In this document: positions 62,781 through 64,000 of the stretch, one piece after another | Layout of the letters: the number at the start of each line of letters is the position of its first letter | How positions within the stretch are numbered: position 1 is the first letter of the stretch | Source of the DNA: Lepisosteus oculatus | Lineage: Eukaryota; Chordata; Actinopteri; Semionotiformes; Lepisosteidae | NCBI RefSeq assembly: GCF_040954835.1 | Contig: NC_090697.1 | Coordinates: 14,686,001-14,750,000, forward strand | Reading direction: 5' to 3' | DNA: 64,000 bases | Notes under the pieces: generated by a model | What the model was told of the DNA's origin: nothing | The model's input: the letters and a program-made list of their open reading frames with translations, nothing else | The model's database searches: none | Made by a program: the position numbers and the translations under genes

Positions 62781-62971
62781 AAAGCTTTATATGAATAGGT
62801 TTATTCCATGATAAAAAGAGAAGCGCAAGGTTTCAGCTGTGGAGCCTTCTTCGGTTGTCATCCCAAAGAAGGCTCCACAGCTGAAACCTTGCGTTTTCTT
62901 TCTTCTCTACTACTTGTTCCTTTGCAGCCTACGTATGCTGATGCAGCTACCCACCTGAAAAGTTTTATATG
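62781..62971 (+). mobile_element. Second copy of the foldback retroelement
   Basis: Same family as the element near 31.8 kb. It carries a perfect 28-bp hairpin (62824-62851 with 62866-62893, 14-nt loop) and the same right end, CCTTTGCAGCCTACG...CCCACCTGAA. It is flanked by AAAG(C/T)TTTATATG direct repeats (62781-62793 and 62959-62971; 12 of 13 bases match). It lies between RPS7 and COLEC11. Confidence 0.7.
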
Positions 62972-63477
62972 CTTTGCTTCCAAGGTGCAGTAGTACACAT
63001 ATAAAAACTAAGTTATCAAGCCCCACTTAACACTGCACACCATTAATAGGATTATATTTCACTGGAGAAAAAGCCAGAAGGAAAAACAAAGTACAGTTGA
63101 TTCCCAAAGCTTCCACATTTCTCACTTACAAATTTCTTTAAGCTGCTCCTTAAAATTTACATTGGCTAGACATGGAAGACACCTGTAGAACTTATGCCGA
63201 GTTGTTCCGGCCGTCTGATACTAGGCCTCTTGTTTGACCAGCACTATTATGCAAGATTAAGTTGTGTGGCAGGACTCCCATTTGGACAATTGCATGCAGG
63301 CTGAAAGGCATTTCTTTATCTTCAAGGAATTACAGAAGACTCCCCACTATCAAACAATCCAAGTTCCATGCTGGTTTAGTGCCCATCTTCAGCTAACTGC
63401 ACCTGAACTGCAGAAGTTTTTAAAAAAATTGTGAACCAATAGGTTCAATAAACTGAAACCTATTTAAAGGTATTACT

Positions 63478-63508
63478 GAGCACTGCATGGCTTTTCTCCC
63501 GGTAACCA
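63478..63508 (-). pseudogene. U17-like 3' fragment downstream of RPS7
   Basis: The minus strand reads GGTTACCGGGAGAAAAGCCATG then CAGTGCTCA, similar to the GTTACTGGGGAGAAAAACCATGCAGTGCACA end of the intronic U17, with about four differences and a gap. Only ~30 bp match, and upstream sequence is unrelated. Confidence 0.35.
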
Positions 63509-63626
63509 ACCAATGATTGACCATTGTTCAAAATATACAAAGTTATTATTATAGTTTACAATAAAATAAATCCCAATTCTAAAGTACCATTAAACCACTC
63601 CAGATAAGGAAAAACATGACAATAAA

Positions 63627-63632
63627 TTTATT
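63627..63632 (-). terminator. RPS7: RPS7 polyadenylation signal AATAAA
   Basis: CTAAATAAATTTATTG on the minus strand directly after the stop codon; AATAAA at this position gives a short 3' UTR. Confidence 0.85.
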
Positions 63633-63646
63633 TAGTCGTCATCACT

Positions 63647-63724
63647 TTACAGCTGGAACTCTGGGAACTCAAATACAACATCTTTGCCTGTGAGCTTCTT
63701 GTAGACACCAGAGAAGGTCTCAAC
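63647..63724 (-). CDS. RPS7: RPS7, 40S ribosomal protein eS7, last exon
   Basis: Component of the small ribosomal subunit. After CATTTTAG| the exon reads VETFSGVYKKLTGKDVVF then EFPEFQL and TAA, the C-terminal 25 residues of eS7, differing from the human form I remember at one residue (Val for Asn). The remaining exons would lie beyond the right edge (same strand, higher coordinates). AATAAA follows 15 bases after the stop, a very short 3' UTR as in other ribosomal protein genes. The intron before it carries a U17 snoRNA. Confidence 0.97.
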   Translation of the reverse strand, partial: VETFSGVYKKLTGKDVVFEFPEFQL

Positions 63725-63930
63725 CTAAAATGGTAAAAAAAAAACTTGTCACTCATTTTAGTAAGTTAAAAGCCTTTCAAATGATTAAACTTTAACATCA
63801 CATTAAACATTTAAATATGTGCAGTAAAGTTAATCTGTCCCTCAACAAAATGCATATATAGTTTTAAGGGTTTCAGTATATATTGTCATTAATGAAAGCT
63901 TAAAAACTTAACTTAAGAATACCAGAGTTA

Positions 63931-64000
63931 AAATGTGCACTGCATGGTTTTTCTCCCCAGTAACTGCCCAAGGACTCTGGGAAGATGTAGGAATATACAG
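63931..64000 (-). ncRNA. SNORA73: U17/E1 (SNORA73) H/ACA snoRNA, 3' part, cut by the window edge
   Basis: In the last intron of RPS7, same strand. The minus strand reads CTGTATATTCCTACATCTTC, then CCAGAGTCCTTGGGCAGTTA, CTGGGGAGAAAAACCATGCAG and TGCACATTT. This follows the 3' hairpin of vertebrate U17 (GCATATTCCTACA..CTTCCCAGAGTCC..ACTGGGGAGA.AAACCATGCAG) with an ACA box three bases from the inferred 3' end. U17 is essential for 18S pre-rRNA processing, and I recall RPS7 introns hosting it in fish and frogs. The 5' hairpin and H box lie outside the window. Confidence 0.88.

Overview
The window is vertebrate nuclear DNA, most likely from a ray-finned fish. It is AT-rich, with long introns, GT-AG splice sites and many degraded fish-type LINE, SINE and foldback repeats. 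Four recognisable genes lie in tandem, all on the minus strand. Read in transcription order (high to low coordinates) they are RPS7 (last exon only), COLEC11 (complete CDS, 6 coding exons, 271 aa), ALLC (complete CDS, 11 coding exons, 392 aa) and DCDC2C (11 coding exons seen; it probably continues past the left edge). From memory, human chromosome 2p25 carries the same order and orientation, so this is an old conserved block. The fish family cannot be fixed from sequence alone; the repeat mix and intron sizes made me think of a non-teleost such as gar, at low confidence.

Layout. 1-31.4 kb: DCDC2C, with two doublecortin domains in exons 1-5, a charged tail in exons 6-11, and a CpG-rich promoter carrying a perfect RFX X-box. 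Its introns hold a non-autonomous L1-like element, an L2-like LINE remnant, several SINEs, a 21-bp minisatellite and a solo LTR. 31.4-37.3 kb: intergenic DNA with a foldback element bounded by perfect 16-bp target duplications and a frameshifted jockey/L2-type LINE ending a few tens of bases from the ALLC polyadenylation signal. 37.3-50.6 kb: ALLC. 50.6-53.0 kb: spacer and probable COLEC11 3' UTR. 53.0-58.7 kb: COLEC11 coding part. 58.7-63.6 kb: spacer or COLEC11 5' intron, with a second foldback element and a pair of 76-bp inverted repeats. 63.6-64.0 kb: RPS7 last exon, and in its last intron the 3' part of a U17/SNORA73 H/ACA snoRNA.

The genes do not form a pathway. RPS7 is a 40S ribosomal protein that hosts a snoRNA for pre-rRNA processing. 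COLEC11 is a secreted lectin of innate immunity. ALLC is an enzyme of urate breakdown. DCDC2C is a microtubule/ciliary protein. Exon calls rest on reading codon phase across each splice site: all 27 junctions inside the three multi-exon genes keep the reading frame, and two genes close to lengths expected for their families.
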